From Tissierella sp. MB52-C2 (GTDB taxonomy: Bacteria; Bacillota; Clostridia; Tissierellales; Tissierellaceae), in NCBI RefSeq assembly GCF_030931715.1, contig NZ_CP133261.1, forward strand, positions 558,001 to 622,000: DNA of 64,000 nucleotides. The letters run 5' to 3'. The position numbers were made by a program, and so were the translations under genes. Below, piece by piece: positions 41,908-51,765 of this stretch. The notes under the pieces were generated by a model that was not told the DNA's origin, did not search any database, and worked only from the letters and a program-made list of their open reading frames with translations. The number at the start of each line of letters is the position of its first letter. Positions within the stretch are counted from its first letter, which is position 1.

Positions 41908-43122
41908 ATGAAAAAGTTAATAATTATTTTTACACTGATAATCAGTTTATCAGTTGGGATATTTGGTTCTATAATAGTTAAAGAAATCTTAGTATTTCAA
42001 GAGAATGACTATGTGAAAGGAAATAAGGATATAGTAAATGAAGATTTAGGAATTGAAGAAGAAAATGAAAGTGATGAGGAACTTGAAGAGAAGGTATCCA
42101 CCATAAGATTATTGGCAGTAGGAGATATCATGTTTCACTCTCCACAGTATAAAGCTGCCTATAACCATGAAACTAATAGCTATGATTTCAGTCATTCATT
42201 TAAACATATTAAAAAATATTCAGAAGATGCAGATATAGCCCTAGCTAATTTTGAAACAGTAACAAGAGAAGACGTGAGTTATTCAGGATTTCCAAGATTT
42301 AATACTCCTAAAGAATCATTATTGGCCCTAAAGGAAGCGGGATTTGATATACTTGCTACAGCAAATAATCACTGTTTAGATCAAGGGAAAAAAGGATTAA
42401 TTAATACTATAAATAATATACATGAATATCGAATGAAAAATATAGGAACATATATAGAAACAAATAATATTCTTATAGAAGAAGTAGAAGGGATAAAAAT
42501 AGGATTTCTTTCATACACTTACGGATTAAATGGCATGGATGGTATGTTATCTAAAGAAGAATTATCCTATATGGTAAATAGAATAGACGAAGAAAAAATA
42601 AAAAAAGACATTGAAAAAACAAAGAGTTTAGATGCAGATATTACAGTGGTATTTATTCATTGGGGAAATGAATATGAGAGAGAGCCTTCAAATTATCAAA
42701 TAGAATTAGGAGAAAAAATGGTGGATTGGGGTGCAAACATTATTTTAGGAAGCCATCCTCATGTAATTCAAAAATCTCAAATAATTAATAAAAATGGTAA
42801 AGATAATTTCATTATATATTCCCTAGGAAATTTTATATCTAATCAGAGAAAAGATACTATGGATAATTCCTATACTGAAGATGGTATTATGATCCAATTG
42901 GAAATTGAAAAGAACTTTACAAAAGGAGAAACTGAAATTAAAAACATAGGCTATATACCAACCTGGGTTCATAAGTATAGAAAGGATAATAAATTATTTT
43001 ATGAAGTGCTTCCGATAGATGATTATTTGAATGGAGAGTTAGATACAGCTAATAAGGATGCTATCAAGATGAGACTAAAGAAATCTCTACAAGATACTAT
43101 GGACAAAATGGTTGAAAATTAG
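41908..43122 (+). CDS. CapA-family (PGA-cap type) metallophosphatase-like protein
   Basis: This 404-residue protein has an N-terminal signal anchor (residues about 5-25) and an acidic linker. A CapA domain follows with the metallophosphoesterase-like motifs LLAVGDIMFHSP, ANFETVT, ATANNHCLDQG, VFIHWGNEYE and LGSHPHVIQ. CapA proteins act at the cell surface in poly-gamma-glutamate synthesis or related cell-wall processes. No capB or capC is nearby, so the role here is uncertain. The start follows AAGGAGGAAGG. Confidence 0.88.
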   Translation: MKKLIIIFTLIISLSVGIFGSIIVKEILVFQENDYVKGNKDIVNEDLGIEEENESDEELEEKVSTIRLLAVGDIMFHSPQYKAAYNHETNSYDFSHSFKHIKKYSEDADIALANFETVTREDVSYSGFPRFNTPKESLLALKEAGFDILATANNHCLDQGKKGLINTINNIHEYRMKNIGTYIETNNILIEEVEGIKIGFLSYTYGLNGMDGMLSKEELSYMVNRIDEEKIKKDIEKTKSLDADITVVFIHWGNEYEREPSNYQIELGEKMVDWGANIILGSHPHVIQKSQIINKNGKDNFIIYSLGNFISNQRKDTMDNSYTEDGIMIQLEIEKNFTKGETEIKNIGYIPTWVHKYRKDNKLFYEVLPIDDYLNGELDTANKDAIKMRLKKSLQDTMDKMVEN

Positions 43123-43236
43123 ATATTTTCAGAATTAAATTAAATTTAATATATTCAATTTATTAGTTCAAATAAGACAATATATATTATATAATAGAAA
43201 CAAGTAATAAAAATACGATAAGAGGTGTGATATTCC

Positions 43237-44070
43237 TTGCAATTTTTCAGATCATTATTTTCCAATCTAAGAATAGCTGACATAATAGATATCATAGTTG
43301 TAGCAGCAGTTTTTTATAAACTTTTCAAATTAATCAGAGAGACTAGAGCCGAACAATTGACAAAAGGGATTTTTGCACTATTTATATTTGCGGAAGTTAG
43401 TGGACTTTTAAAACTATATACTATTAACTGGATATTAAAAAGTGCAATGACAGTTGGAGTCATAGCAATACTAATAGTATTTCAACCAGAATTACGTCGT
43501 GGACTAGAATATATTGGAAGATCAAGATTTTTTACTAAGTCTTTCTTGGAAATCAAAGGAGAGAGTCTTTCAAGGACTGTAGATGAAATAGTAGAGGCCT
43601 GTGCCTCCTTATCTAGGCAAAGAATAGGAGCTTTAATAGTTTTGGAAAGGCAAACTGGTTTAAATGAAGTTGTAGAAACAGGAACTAAAATCAACGGAGA
43701 GGTATCTAGTAATTTACTTATAAATATATTTATTCCAAATACTCCATTACATGATGGGGCAGTAATTATAAAAGAAGATATGGTTAAGGCGGCAGCCTGT
43801 TTCCTGCCTCTTACAGAGAATATAAACTTGAGTAAAGAGCTGGGAACTAGACATAGAGCAGCATTGGGAATATCCGAAAGGTCTGATAGCCTATCTATAA
43901 TAGTTTCAGAAGAAACAGGAGCCATATCCATAGCAGAGAATGGAACTATAGCAAGACACTTGGATTCTCAAACACTTAAACAAATACTAACTGATATGTA
44001 TAAGCCAAAGGATTCACAGGAAGCATTTATTATAAAATGGAGGCGAAAAGATGAGCAAGGAGAAGAATGA
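43237..44070 (+). CDS. cdaA: Diadenylate cyclase CdaA (c-di-AMP synthase)
   Basis: This membrane-bound enzyme makes c-di-AMP from two ATP. Three N-terminal helices are followed by the DAC domain with its catalytic motifs LHDGAVII and GTRHRAALG. The 277-residue length is typical. The start is TTG at 43237 after AGAGGTG. It overlaps cdaR by 20 bases, the standard regulator partner. A c-di-AMP riboswitch occurs at 52843 in the same window. Confidence 0.95.
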   Translation: MQFFRSLFSNLRIADIIDIIVVAAVFYKLFKLIRETRAEQLTKGIFALFIFAEVSGLLKLYTINWILKSAMTVGVIAILIVFQPELRRGLEYIGRSRFFTKSFLEIKGESLSRTVDEIVEACASLSRQRIGALIVLERQTGLNEVVETGTKINGEVSSNLLINIFIPNTPLHDGAVIIKEDMVKAAACFLPLTENINLSKELGTRHRAALGISERSDSLSIIVSEETGAISIAENGTIARHLDSQTLKQILTDMYKPKDSQEAFIIKWRRKDEQGEE

Positions 44071-45265
44071 TTTAACCTTAAAGATCTTTGCTTTTACTAT
44101 AGCAATTGTTTTGTGGGGCTATGTTATGAGTATAGAAAATCCAGATATATCAAAGGAGTATAGAAATATAACTCTAACATTGAATAATACTGACGAATTA
44201 GATAGACAAAACTTAATAGTTATGGAGCCAAAGGAGGTCACTATATCTGTTAAGGTAACAGGTAGAAAATCGGACATGGCAAATTTTTCACCGGACCTAA
44301 TAAAGGCTCAGGCAGATTTATCTGGCTATGGTGAAGGTAAGAAGAAAGTGCCAGTAAATGTAAGCTTAAATCAATTTAATAATATAAAGATAGTTAATTA
44401 TGAACCTAAAGAAATACTATTCACATTTGACAAACTAATAACGAGAGAAAAAGCAGTTACTATTAAAACCTCAGGTGAGTTAGAGTCAGGTTATGTATTA
44501 GGAGATATAACAACAAAATCTGGATCAATATTATTAAAGGGTCCTAGAACATGGGTAAATCAAGTATCTGAAGCAGTAGCAGTGGTGGACATTACTGGAA
44601 TGAAAGATGATAACTCTAAAACAGCAGTTATACAATTAATAGATGATCAAGGGAATGATGTTCGAGGAGTGGAAAAAGAACCTAATACAGTAGATGTAGA
44701 CACCTCTATATTTAGGACTGTAAATGTACCTATTGAGCTTAAAACGGAAAACCAACTTCCTGATCAGTATGAAATTACTAATATTACCATAAACCCTAGA
44801 ACTGTAACGCTAAAGGGTGATAAAAATATAGTTAACTTAAGGTCTATTCAGACTAAAGCCATAGATATAAATTCATTAATAGAAAATACGACTCAAACCG
44901 TAGAACTAGAATTACCACCAAATGTATCCCTCTTAAATCCAAATGAAAAGATTACAATTTCCTTAAATATTGAGGAGATTTCCACTAGAGTCTTAGAATA
45001 TACCTTAGAGGATATAGATATGTTAAATTTAGATACAGATCTAATTATAGACAAAGAACATTCTCAGGAACCTATATATCTGACAGTAAAGGGAAATAGT
45101 GAAGTTGTTGAAAAACTAAATAAAGAAGATCTGGGGTTATATTTAGATTTACTTAATCTTAATGAAGGAATTCATGAAGTGCTTTTAGGATTTAATGCAC
45201 CAGCAGGAATTACAGTTAAAGAGATTACGCCACAACCTATGGAGTTAAAATTAACTAAACATTAA
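44051..45265 (+). CDS. cdaR: CdaA regulator, YbbR-domain protein
   Basis: This 404-residue protein has an N-terminal signal anchor (LKIFAFTIAIVLWGYVMS) and an extracellular region of about four YbbR repeats (for example VKVTGRKSDM, ILLKGPRTWVNQV, VTLKGDKNIVNL and LTVKGNSEVVEKL). CdaR binds CdaA and modulates its activity. Its start overlaps cdaA by 20 bases, and buk follows after 11 bases. Confidence 0.9.
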   Translation: MSKEKNDLTLKIFAFTIAIVLWGYVMSIENPDISKEYRNITLTLNNTDELDRQNLIVMEPKEVTISVKVTGRKSDMANFSPDLIKAQADLSGYGEGKKKVPVNVSLNQFNNIKIVNYEPKEILFTFDKLITREKAVTIKTSGELESGYVLGDITTKSGSILLKGPRTWVNQVSEAVAVVDITGMKDDNSKTAVIQLIDDQGNDVRGVEKEPNTVDVDTSIFRTVNVPIELKTENQLPDQYEITNITINPRTVTLKGDKNIVNLRSIQTKAIDINSLIENTTQTVELELPPNVSLLNPNEKITISLNIEEISTRVLEYTLEDIDMLNLDTDLIIDKEHSQEPIYLTVKGNSEVVEKLNKEDLGLYLDLLNLNEGIHEVLLGFNAPAGITVKEITPQPMELKLTKH

Positions 45266-45276
45266 GGGGGAAAAAT

Positions 45277-46368
45277 ATGGAAAGAAAATATGTACTAGCA
45301 ATTAATCCAGGCTCTACATCTACTAAGGTAAGTCTATTTGAAGAAAATAAAGAATTAACAACCTTTAAAATAGACCATAGAAAAGAGGAACTAGATAATT
45401 ATAAAAGAATAGCTGACCAGTATGATTATAGACTAAACCTAATTAAAGACTGGTTACACAGTGAAAATATTGATGGAGGTTCCTTAAAGGCAGTAGTAGG
45501 TAGGGGTGGATTACTAAGACCTATGCCTGGTGGCACATATATAGTTTCAGATTTTATGATAGAAGATTTAAAGGTTGGAATACAGGGAGAACACGCCTCT
45601 AACCTTGGTGGAATGTTAGCTAAAGGATTAGCAGATTTAGAAAACATACCTTCCTTTATAGTAGACCCTGTGGCAGTAGATGAATTCCATGAAGTAGCTA
45701 GAATATCGGGCTTAAATGAAATATCAAGAAAATCATTAATTCATGCACTAAATATAAAAGCAGTAGCTCATAGAAGAGCTAATGAAGTAAATAGGGATTT
45801 AGAGGACATGAACCTATTGGTAGCTCATTTAGGTGGTGGAATCTCAATTGCTCCAATTGAAAATGGAAAGATGATAGATGTGAATAATGCCAAGGAAATG
45901 GGTCCATTTTCTCCAGATAGAACAGGCGGGCTTCCTATGGGAGACATAGTTAAAATATGTTATTCAGGTAAATATACCTTAGATGAAATGAAGCTTAAGG
46001 TTCAAGGAGAAGGAGGATTATTTTCCTATTTAGGAACCATGGATGGTAGAGAAGTTGAAGATAGAATAAATAAAGGTGATAACTATTCAAAACTTATATA
46101 TGATGCCATGGCTTATCAAATTGGTAAAGAAATAGGAGCATATTCCACTGTGCTGAATGGTGAAGTTGACAATATAATACTTACAGGTGGACTAGCTTAT
46201 TCTAGTTATCTTATGGAAAAGATAAAAGAGATGGTTGAATTTATAGCAGAAGTAATAGTATATCCAGGTGAAGATGAAATGGATGCCCTTAACAAAGGAG
46301 CATTGAGAGTTATAAATGGTAATGAGGAAGCAAAAATATATGAAACTGAGGTGGATATAAATGGCTAA
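45277..46368 (+). CDS. buk: Butyrate kinase (first copy)
   Basis: This 363-residue ASKHA-fold kinase converts acyl phosphate and ADP to carboxylate and ATP. The phosphate-binding motif [11 protein letters not shown] lies at the N-terminus. GRGGLLRPMPGGTY, VAHLGGGISI and ILTGGLAYS are conserved. It ends eight bases inside ptb, with which it makes ATP from butyryl-CoA or branched-chain acyl-CoA. The start follows AAGGGGG. A second, related kinase follows ptb. Confidence 0.93.
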   Translation: MERKYVLAINPGSTSTKVSLFEENKELTTFKIDHRKEELDNYKRIADQYDYRLNLIKDWLHSENIDGGSLKAVVGRGGLLRPMPGGTYIVSDFMIEDLKVGIQGEHASNLGGMLAKGLADLENIPSFIVDPVAVDEFHEVARISGLNEISRKSLIHALNIKAVAHRRANEVNRDLEDMNLLVAHLGGGISIAPIENGKMIDVNNAKEMGPFSPDRTGGLPMGDIVKICYSGKYTLDEMKLKVQGEGGLFSYLGTMDGREVEDRINKGDNYSKLIYDAMAYQIGKEIGAYSTVLNGEVDNIILTGGLAYSSYLMEKIKEMVEFIAEVIVYPGEDEMDALNKGALRVINGNEEAKIYETEVDING

Positions 46369-47263
46369 ATCATTTAAAGATTTATTAGAATTGGCTAAAA
46401 CGAGGGGACCTAAAAAGGTGTCTGTAGCTGTAGCAGAGGATAAAGATGTATTATCTGCAGTAAAAGTAGCAACAGAATCTAAAATAGCTGAGCCTATATT
46501 AGTAGGAAGTAAGGAAAAGATACTAGATATAGCAAGGGAAATAGATTTTGATTTATCAAATATTGAGATAATTCACGAGGAAGATAAAGTCCTTGCTTGT
46601 AGAATAGCTACAGAATTAGTTAGTAGTGGAAAAGCTGATGTTTTAATGAAGGGACTTATAGATACTTCTATAATAATGAAGCAAGTATTAGATAGTGAAA
46701 TTGGACTCAGAACAGGAAATGTAATATCTCACGTAGCAGTATTTGATGTACCGACTTATCATAAGGTATTTATTGTAACTGATGCCGCTATGAATATAGC
46801 TCCTGATCTTAACCAAAAGAAAGAAATTATTGAGAATGCTGTAGTATTAGCAAGATCATTAGATATAGAAATGCCAAAAGTTGCAGTATTAGCTGCAAAG
46901 GAAAAAGTATCACCAAAAATGGAAGCGACAGTCCATGCTAAGGAATTGGCAGATATGAATAAGGCAGGTGAAATTAGAGACTGTTTAGTAGATGGACCAT
47001 TTGCCCTAGATAATGCCATATCTAAGGAATCTGCAATCTTAAAGGGGATTAATAGTGAAGTAGCAGGAGATGCTGACATACTTTTAGCACCTAATATTGA
47101 TGCAGGAAATGTACTTTATAAATGCTTATCATTTTTAGCAAATGCCAAGTCAGCAGGACTTGTTGTAGGTACTAAAGCTCCAATAGTCCTTACATCTAGA
47201 GCTGATAATGAGGAAGCGAAATTAAACTCAATTGCCTTAGCAGTACTAATGGCTTCAAAATAG
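46361..47263 (+). CDS. ptb: Phosphate butyryltransferase / acyltransferase
   Basis: This 300-residue phosphotransacylase exchanges the CoA of an acyl-CoA for phosphate. Family features include [12 protein letters not shown], the [12 protein letters not shown] motif and [14 protein letters not shown] near the C-terminus. It lies between two butyrate kinase genes and upstream of 2-oxoacid:ferredoxin oxidoreductase genes. Substrates are therefore likely butyryl- or isobutyryl/isovaleryl-CoA. Its start overlaps buk. Confidence 0.93.
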   Translation: MAKSFKDLLELAKTRGPKKVSVAVAEDKDVLSAVKVATESKIAEPILVGSKEKILDIAREIDFDLSNIEIIHEEDKVLACRIATELVSSGKADVLMKGLIDTSIIMKQVLDSEIGLRTGNVISHVAVFDVPTYHKVFIVTDAAMNIAPDLNQKKEIIENAVVLARSLDIEMPKVAVLAAKEKVSPKMEATVHAKELADMNKAGEIRDCLVDGPFALDNAISKESAILKGINSEVAGDADILLAPNIDAGNVLYKCLSFLANAKSAGLVVGTKAPIVLTSRADNEEAKLNSIALAVLMASK

Positions 47264-47273
47264 GAGGGTAAAA

Positions 47274-48341
47274 ATGATTAGACTTTTAATTATAAATCCA
47301 GGCTCTACATCTACAAAAATAGCAGTTTTTGATGATGAAAAAAGTATATTTGAAGAAACCTTAAGACATTCTGTTGAAGAATTATCTCCTTATGAAAAGA
47401 TATATGATCAATATGAATTTAGAAAAAATATTATTGTAGATATACTAGAAAAGAACAATATTGCCATAGATTCATTAGATGGAGTAGTAGGTAGGGGTGG
47501 ACTTCTTAATCCAATAGAAGGTGGAACTTACGAGGTAAATGAATTGATGTTAGAAGATTTAAAAGTAGGGAAAAAAGGGGAACACGCCTCAAATCTAGGT
47601 GGCATAATAGCCCATGAAATAGCTAAAGAAATAGATAAGCGTTCTTTTATAGTAGATCCTGTTGTAGTAGATGAACTACAGGACTTGGCTAGAATATCTG
47701 GATTAAAAGAAATTGAAAGAACTTCAATATTTCATGCATTAAACCAAAAGGCAGTGGCTAGACGCCATGCTAAAGAATTGGGACAAAAATATGAGGATTT
47801 AAACTTAATAGTAGTCCATTTAGGTGGGGGAGTTTCGGTGGGAGCCCACGAAAAAGGAAGGGTAATAGATGTGGCAAATGCCTTAGATGGAGAAGGACCA
47901 TTTTCACCTGAAAGAGCAGGATCTTTACCTGTTGGGGATATGATAAAATTATGTTATTCGGGAAAATACACATATAATGAAGTAAAGAAAATGATTACTG
48001 GTAATGGTGGAATTGTGTCATATTTAAAGACTAATGATGCTAGGGAAGTTGGAGAAAGAATTGAAAATGGGGACAAGTATGCAGAACTAATATATAATGC
48101 CATGGCCTATCAAGTAGCAAAAGAAGTAGGGTCATGTGCCGCTGTTCTTAAAGGAAAGGTAGATGGAATTCTTCTTACAGGAGGAATAGCATATGATAAG
48201 CTATTTACTTCTTGGATTGAAGAAAGGGTTAAGTTTATTGCTGATGTAACTATCTATCCTGGAGAAGATGAACTTACAGCATTAGCAGAAGGTGGATTAA
48301 GAGTTTTAAGAGGAGAAGAAGCAGCAAAAGTTTATAAATAG
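47274..48341 (+). CDS. buk: Butyrate kinase (second copy)
   Basis: This is a second 355-residue butyrate kinase with [40 protein letters not shown] and LLTGGIAYD. It is clearly related to, but diverged from, the kinase at 45277. The two enzymes may prefer different chain lengths or branched acids. The start follows AGGAGGG. It lies 10 bases after ptb in the same transcript. Confidence 0.93.
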   Translation: MIRLLIINPGSTSTKIAVFDDEKSIFEETLRHSVEELSPYEKIYDQYEFRKNIIVDILEKNNIAIDSLDGVVGRGGLLNPIEGGTYEVNELMLEDLKVGKKGEHASNLGGIIAHEIAKEIDKRSFIVDPVVVDELQDLARISGLKEIERTSIFHALNQKAVARRHAKELGQKYEDLNLIVVHLGGGVSVGAHEKGRVIDVANALDGEGPFSPERAGSLPVGDMIKLCYSGKYTYNEVKKMITGNGGIVSYLKTNDAREVGERIENGDKYAELIYNAMAYQVAKEVGSCAAVLKGKVDGILLTGGIAYDKLFTSWIEERVKFIADVTIYPGEDELTALAEGGLRVLRGEEAAKVYK

Positions 48342-48344
48342 GAT

Positions 48345-49031
48345 ATGGTGACTATGTTAAATGATGATAAAAGAATAAGAGTTATAATTGGACATTATGG
48401 CAGTGGAAAATCTGAATTTAGTGTGAACTATGCTGTAAAATTAGCTCAGATGGGTAAAAAGGTTGCTTTAGCTGATTTAGATATAGTAAATATGTATTTT
48501 AGATCCAGAGAAAAAGCTCTGGAAATGGAGGGTGTAGGTATAAAAGTAATTGGAAGTCAAATCAATGCACCAGCCATAGAAGTGCCTTCTATATCGGCAG
48601 AAGTATATACGCCATTGCAGGATGAAAGCTATGATTTAATCTTAGATGTAGGTGGAGACCAAGTGGGAGCCAGGGCGTTGGGAAGATATGTCGATTATTT
48701 TGAAGAAGGTAAATACGATATGTTTTTTGTCCTAAACGCTAATAGACCTGAAACTCAAAGCGTAGATAAAGTCCTTGAATATATGACAAAAATTCAAGAC
48801 GTATCTAGAGCTAAAATAACAGGTATTATAAACAACACTCATTTATTAAAATCTACAACTTGTGAAGATGTATTAAGAGGGCAGCAATTGGCTTTAGAAG
48901 TTCAAGAAAGAACTGGTATAAAGCTTAAATATATATCTGTATTAGAAGAAGTAACACCAAGTCTTCCTAATAACTTAGAGGGCGAAATATTCCCCATAAA
49001 ATTATTTATGAGGGACGAATGGATGCTATAA
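48345..49031 (+). CDS. P-loop ATPase, ParA/CobQ-like, of the oxidoreductase operon
   Basis: This 228-residue NTPase has the P-loop IIGHYGSGKSEFSVNYA near the N-terminus, ADLDIVNMYFRSRE and a Walker-B-like LILDVGGDQVGAR. The fold is SIMIBI-type, related to ParA and CobQ. It always lies beside genes for 2-oxoacid ferredoxin oxidoreductase in organisms of this kind, as far as I recall, which suggests an assembly or cofactor role. It starts three bases after the kinase stop, and a second ATG lies at 48354. Confidence 0.75.
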   Translation: MVTMLNDDKRIRVIIGHYGSGKSEFSVNYAVKLAQMGKKVALADLDIVNMYFRSREKALEMEGVGIKVIGSQINAPAIEVPSISAEVYTPLQDESYDLILDVGGDQVGARALGRYVDYFEEGKYDMFFVLNANRPETQSVDKVLEYMTKIQDVSRAKITGIINNTHLLKSTTCEDVLRGQQLALEVQERTGIKLKYISVLEEVTPSLPNNLEGEIFPIKLFMRDEWML

Positions 49032-49050
49032 AATAAAAGGAGGGTTTAAA

Positions 49051-49266
49051 ATGGCTAAAGGTAAAGTAACATTTAATGAGGACATCTGTAAGGGATGTGG
49101 ACTTTGTACAACTGTTTGTCCTGTAAAGATACTTGCATTAGATAAAACAAAAATAAATGCAAAGGGATACCACCCAGCATCAGTAACAGACCCAGAAAAA
49201 TGTATCGGTTGTGCAAACTGTGCAACTATTTGTCCAGATGTAGTTATTACAGTAGAGAGATTCTAA
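49051..49266 (+). CDS. 2-oxoacid:ferredoxin oxidoreductase, ferredoxin-like delta subunit
   Basis: This 71-residue protein has two 4Fe-4S motifs, CKGCGLCTTVCP and CIGCANCATICP. It passes electrons from the TPP-dependent oxidoreductase to free ferredoxin. The start follows AAGGAGGG. The alpha, beta and gamma subunit genes follow directly. Confidence 0.92.
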   Translation: MAKGKVTFNEDICKGCGLCTTVCPVKILALDKTKINAKGYHPASVTDPEKCIGCANCATICPDVVITVERF

Positions 49267-49295
49267 CTATACTTAAAAAAAGGAGGTTTTAAAAT

Positions 49296-50357
49296 ATGAC
49301 GAAGGTTCTTATGAAAGGTAATGAGGCTATAGGTGCAGCAGCAATTCAAGCAGGATGTAAATACTTCTTTGGCTACCCTATAACTCCCCAATCAGAACTA
49401 CCAGAATATATGTCAAGGGAGTTACCAAAAGTAGGAGGAGTATTTTTACAAGCAGAATCAGAAGTAGCAGCAATAAATATGGTTTATGGTGCAGCTGGAG
49501 CAGGTGCAAGAGTAATGACATCTTCATCAAGTCCTGGAATGGCATTAAAACAAGAGGGGATTTCATATATTGCTGGTGCAGAACTGCCTTGTCTTTTAGT
49601 TAATATAATGAGAGGTGGTCCAGGGTTAGGAAGCATTCAGCCTTCACAGACTGACTATTTCCAAGCAACTAGAGGTGGAGGAAATGGAGACTATAGAATG
49701 GTAGTATTTGCTCCAGCAGATGTTCAAGAGCTAGTTGACTTAATTATAGAAGGATTTGATATAGCAGACCAATACAAGAATCCAGTTATGGTTCTTGGTG
49801 ATGGTATGATTGGACAGATGATGGAACCAGTTGAATTTAAAACTCCAGTAAAAAGAGAATTGGCAGAAAAAGACTGGGCTACAGTAGGTACTGGCGGTAA
49901 CAGAAAGCCAAATATAATAAACTCTTTATATATAGCAGCAGAAGATTTAGAAGCTCACAATATTAAACTTCAAGCTAAATATAAAAAAATGAGAGAAAAT
50001 GAATCTAGAGTAGAATCATATAATATAGAAGATGCAGATGTGGTTATAGCTGCTTATGGAACTACATCAAGAATAGCAAAGACAGCAATAGCAAAATTAG
50101 AAAAAGAAGGATATAAGGTAGGATTAATTAGACCTATTACATTATGGCCATATCCATTTGATGAATTTAAGAAAATAAATCCAAATTGTAAAGGTATACT
50201 TACAGTTGAAATGAATAATGGACAAATGATAGATGACGTTAAAATAGCAGTTGAAGGAAAATTCCCAGTATCATTCTATGGAAGAACAGGTGGAATGGTA
50301 CCTACACCAGATGCAATAATTGAACATGTAAAAAAAATCTATGGAGGTGACAGATAA
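49296..50357 (+). CDS. 2-oxoacid:ferredoxin oxidoreductase, alpha subunit
   Basis: This 353-residue subunit of a KorA/VorB-type enzyme oxidatively decarboxylates a 2-oxoacid to acyl-CoA with ferredoxin as acceptor. It carries the conserved FFGYPITPQSELPEYM and the MTSSSSPGMALKQEGISY loop typical of the alpha subunit. The neighbouring ptb and buk genes suggest branched-chain 2-oxoacids, with 2-oxoglutarate as an alternative. It starts after AAAGGAGG and abuts the beta subunit. Confidence 0.92.
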   Translation: MTKVLMKGNEAIGAAAIQAGCKYFFGYPITPQSELPEYMSRELPKVGGVFLQAESEVAAINMVYGAAGAGARVMTSSSSPGMALKQEGISYIAGAELPCLLVNIMRGGPGLGSIQPSQTDYFQATRGGGNGDYRMVVFAPADVQELVDLIIEGFDIADQYKNPVMVLGDGMIGQMMEPVEFKTPVKRELAEKDWATVGTGGNRKPNIINSLYIAAEDLEAHNIKLQAKYKKMRENESRVESYNIEDADVVIAAYGTTSRIAKTAIAKLEKEGYKVGLIRPITLWPYPFDEFKKINPNCKGILTVEMNNGQMIDDVKIAVEGKFPVSFYGRTGGMVPTPDAIIEHVKKIYGGDR

Positions 50358-51103
50358 TGACTATAGTTTTTGAAAAGACAAATGGATTAACAGATGTACA
50401 AACCCACTATTGTCCAGGATGTACCCATGGAATTGTTCATAGATTAGTAGGAGAAGTATTAGTAGAATTAGGAGTATTAGATAAAGCCATAGGAGTTGCT
50501 CCAGTAGGATGTTCAGTATTTGCATATAATTATTTTAATTGTGATATGCAGCAAGCTGCTCATGGTAGAGCACCAGCAGTAGCTACAGGAATCAAAAGAG
50601 TTCATCCGGATAATTTTGTATTTACTTATCAAGGTGATGGAGATTTAGCTTCCATTGGTACAGCGGAAATAGTTCATGCTGCACATAGAGGGGAAAAAAT
50701 TTCAACAATATTTATAAATAATGCTATTTATGGTATGACAGGTGGACAAATGGCACCTACAACACTTATAGGACAGAAAGCTACAACTGCACCATTAGGA
50801 AGAACTGAAGAACACAGTGGTAGACCAATAAAAGTAAGTGAAATGTTAGCTACAATTCATGGAGCAGCATTTGTAGAAAGAGTTGCAGTAAACAACCCAG
50901 CAAATATAAGAAAAGCTAAAAAAGCTATAAAAGAATGTTTCCAGATACAACTTGAAGGAAAAGGATTTGGAATTGTAGAAGTATTATCCACATGTCCAAC
51001 TAACTGGGGATTAACAGCTCCAGAGGCTATGAAATGGCTAGAGGAAAATATGATGCCTTATTATCCTCTTGGAAACTATAGACGTCCAGAGGAGGTTGAA
51101 TAA
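50357..51103 (+). CDS. 2-oxoacid:ferredoxin oxidoreductase, beta (TPP-binding) subunit
   Basis: This 248-residue subunit binds thiamine pyrophosphate via YQGDGDLASIG and later NNAIYGMTGGQM. An N-terminal HYCPGCTHG motif is typical. Its ATG overlaps the alpha-subunit stop by one base, and the gamma subunit follows two bases after its end. Confidence 0.93.
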   Translation: MTIVFEKTNGLTDVQTHYCPGCTHGIVHRLVGEVLVELGVLDKAIGVAPVGCSVFAYNYFNCDMQQAAHGRAPAVATGIKRVHPDNFVFTYQGDGDLASIGTAEIVHAAHRGEKISTIFINNAIYGMTGGQMAPTTLIGQKATTAPLGRTEEHSGRPIKVSEMLATIHGAAFVERVAVNNPANIRKAKKAIKECFQIQLEGKGFGIVEVLSTCPTNWGLTAPEAMKWLEENMMPYYPLGNYRRPEEVE

Positions 51104-51104
51104 A

Positions 51105-51665
51105 ATGGAAGAAAGAATAGTAATTGCGGGATTTGGCGGACAAGGTGTAATGGCATTAGGTCAACTTTTAACATATTCAGGTATGACAGAGGATAAAAAA
51201 GTATCTTGGTTACCTTCTTATGGTCCAGAAATGAGAGGAGGAACTGCAAACTGTAATGTTATTATATCATCAGATGCAGTAGGTTCTCCTGTTGTAATAG
51301 ATTCAACTTCAGCAATAGTAATGAATAGACCTTCCTTAGAGAAATTTGAAGATTCAGTAGTGCCAGAGGGAAGACTATTTATTAACTCATCATTAATAGA
51401 TAGAAAAACTACTAGAGATGATATAGAAGTATATTATATTCCAGCTAATGAAATAGCTAATGAAATTGGTAACCCAAGAGTAGCTAATATGGTAATGCTA
51501 GGAGCGTTTTTAGAAGCTACAAAGGCAGTTGAGGTAGATACTATATTAAATAAAGCATTTACAGCAGTATTTGGAGAAAATAGAGTTAATTTACTTCCAA
51601 TAAATAAAGAAGCATTAGAAAGAGGAGCAGAATTAGTAAAAGAACAAAAGAAAGCAATTCTATAG
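51105..51665 (+). CDS. 2-oxoacid:ferredoxin oxidoreductase, gamma subunit
   Basis: This 186-residue CoA-binding-type gamma subunit begins with IVIAGFGGQGVMALGQLL and contains SYGPEMRGGTANCNVIIS. I use the ATG at 51105, after AGAGGAGG. The longer frame from 51069 lies in the end of the beta gene. It completes the four-subunit enzyme and ends the operon at a strong terminator. Confidence 0.93.
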   Translation: MEERIVIAGFGGQGVMALGQLLTYSGMTEDKKVSWLPSYGPEMRGGTANCNVIISSDAVGSPVVIDSTSAIVMNRPSLEKFEDSVVPEGRLFINSSLIDRKTTRDDIEVYYIPANEIANEIGNPRVANMVMLGAFLEATKAVEVDTILNKAFTAVFGENRVNLLPINKEALERGAELVKEQKKAIL

Positions 51666-51693
51666 ATTATAAATTGAACTTTTAAATATGAAT

Positions 51694-51725
51694 AGCCCTC
51701 TGTCTCTTGACAGAGGGCTTATTCA
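51694..51725 (+). terminator. Terminator of the cdaA-to-oxidoreductase operon
   Basis: AGCCCTCTGTC, TCTT and GACAGAGGGCT make an 11-bp perfect stem, followed by TATTC. Confidence 0.78.
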
Positions 51726-51765
51726 CTTAGGGATAGTTCATATCATTATATTTTAGTTATTAAGA

